Below, in pieces: positions 63,784 through 64,000 of a stretch of DNA of 64,000 bases; position 1 is the stretch's first letter; each line of letters begins with the position of its first letter. The translations under genes were made by a program, and so were the position numbers. This DNA comes from Scandinavium sp036271055. GTDB taxonomy: Bacteria > Pseudomonadota > Gammaproteobacteria > Enterobacterales > Enterobacteriaceae. Below the pieces are notes generated by a model. The model saw nothing but the letters and a program-made list of their open reading frames with translations. It had not been told where the DNA came from and did no database searches. The stretch is from positions 182,858 through 246,857 of the forward strand of contig NZ_DATBBJ010000070.1 of the NCBI RefSeq assembly GCF_036271055.1, read 5' to 3'.

Positions 63784-64000
63784 ATGAGCAACATTATTAA
63801 GCAAATTGAACAAGAGCAGATGAAGCAGGACGAACCTTCATTCCGTCCGGGTGATTCCGTGGAAGTGAAAGTATGGGTTGTTGAAGGTTCCAAAAAACGT
63901 CTGCAGGCATTCGAGGGCGTGGTTATCGCTATTCGTAACCGCGGTCTGCACTCTGCATTCACTGTTCGCAAAATTTCCAACGGCGAAGGCGTTGAGCGTG
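63784..64000 (+). CDS. rplS: 50S ribosomal protein bL19 (3' end outside window)
   Basis: The first 72 codons are present: MSNIIKQIEQEQMKQDEPSF, then FRPGDSVEVKVWVVEGSKKR and AFEGVVIAIRNRGLHSAFTV, identical in pattern to E. coli L19, which sits at the 30S-50S interface. It is last in the rpsP operon and continues beyond the window edge. Confidence 0.98.
   Translation, partial: MSNIIKQIEQEQMKQDEPSFRPGDSVEVKVWVVEGSKKRLQAFEGVVIAIRNRGLHSAFTVRKISNGEGVER

Overview
The window is a chromosomal segment from a member of the Enterobacteriaceae. Core genes (ygaM, ygaC, alaE, stpA, yqaE, smpB, ratA, ratB, bamE, recN, nadK, grpE, yfjD, ypjD, ffh, rpsP, rimM, trmD, rplS) read as close relatives of the E. 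coli/Salmonella proteins in near-standard order. The accessory gene mix suggests an Enterobacter/Lelliottia/Kluyvera-like host, but the genus cannot be fixed from sequence alone.

Layout. (1) 1-12.7 kb: backbone with small insertions: a MocR-type regulator cut by the window edge, ygaM-ygaC-alaE-stpA-yqaE, a divergent SDR/LysR pair, yjdJ-yjdI, an FdhF/YdeP-family molybdoenzyme, several small uncharacterised genes, and a coupled gene pair whose first member has a PD-(D/E)xK nuclease signature. (2) 12.75-35.13 kb: an integrated island of the CP4-57/P4-satellite type, bounded by an imperfect repeat of the tmRNA 3' region and carrying a CP4-57-type integrase next to ssrA. Its left part holds the standard module ypjF-yfjZ toxin-antitoxin, ypjJ, yfjY (RadC-like) and yfjQ, then a pair of exported proteins, an inovirus-Gp2/YfjJ-type protein, a YfjI-type ATPase and an AlpA regulator. 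Its right part is a defence block: a long OLD-nuclease/UvrD-helicase pair (Gabija-like), then a type III-like methyltransferase and restriction helicase whose end overlaps a RES-domain (NAD+-degrading toxin family) gene, then a GNAT acetyltransferase. (3) 35.13-52.2 kb: ssrA, then bapD, bapC, bapB and the giant bapA, a type I secretion system and its roughly 3,900-residue Ig-repeat adhesin, in the order found beside ssrA-smpB in Salmonella. (4) 52.9-64 kb: core genes for ribosome rescue, outer-membrane assembly, SOS repair, NADP synthesis, heat shock, SRP targeting and the rpsP-rimM-trmD-rplS operon.

The most interesting part is 22.7-32.8 kb. The translational overlap (14 bases) between the restriction helicase and the RES gene suggests a three-gene restriction cassette in which an NAD+-depleting effector takes part. 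It sits directly after an OLD/UvrD pair. I do not recognise this exact RES-containing arrangement as a named system; a database search is needed to say whether it is new. Secondary points are an iteron-like cluster between the Gp2-type and YfjI-type genes, an exported-protein gene whose only plausible start is ATT, and an unclassified nuclease pair just outside the island.
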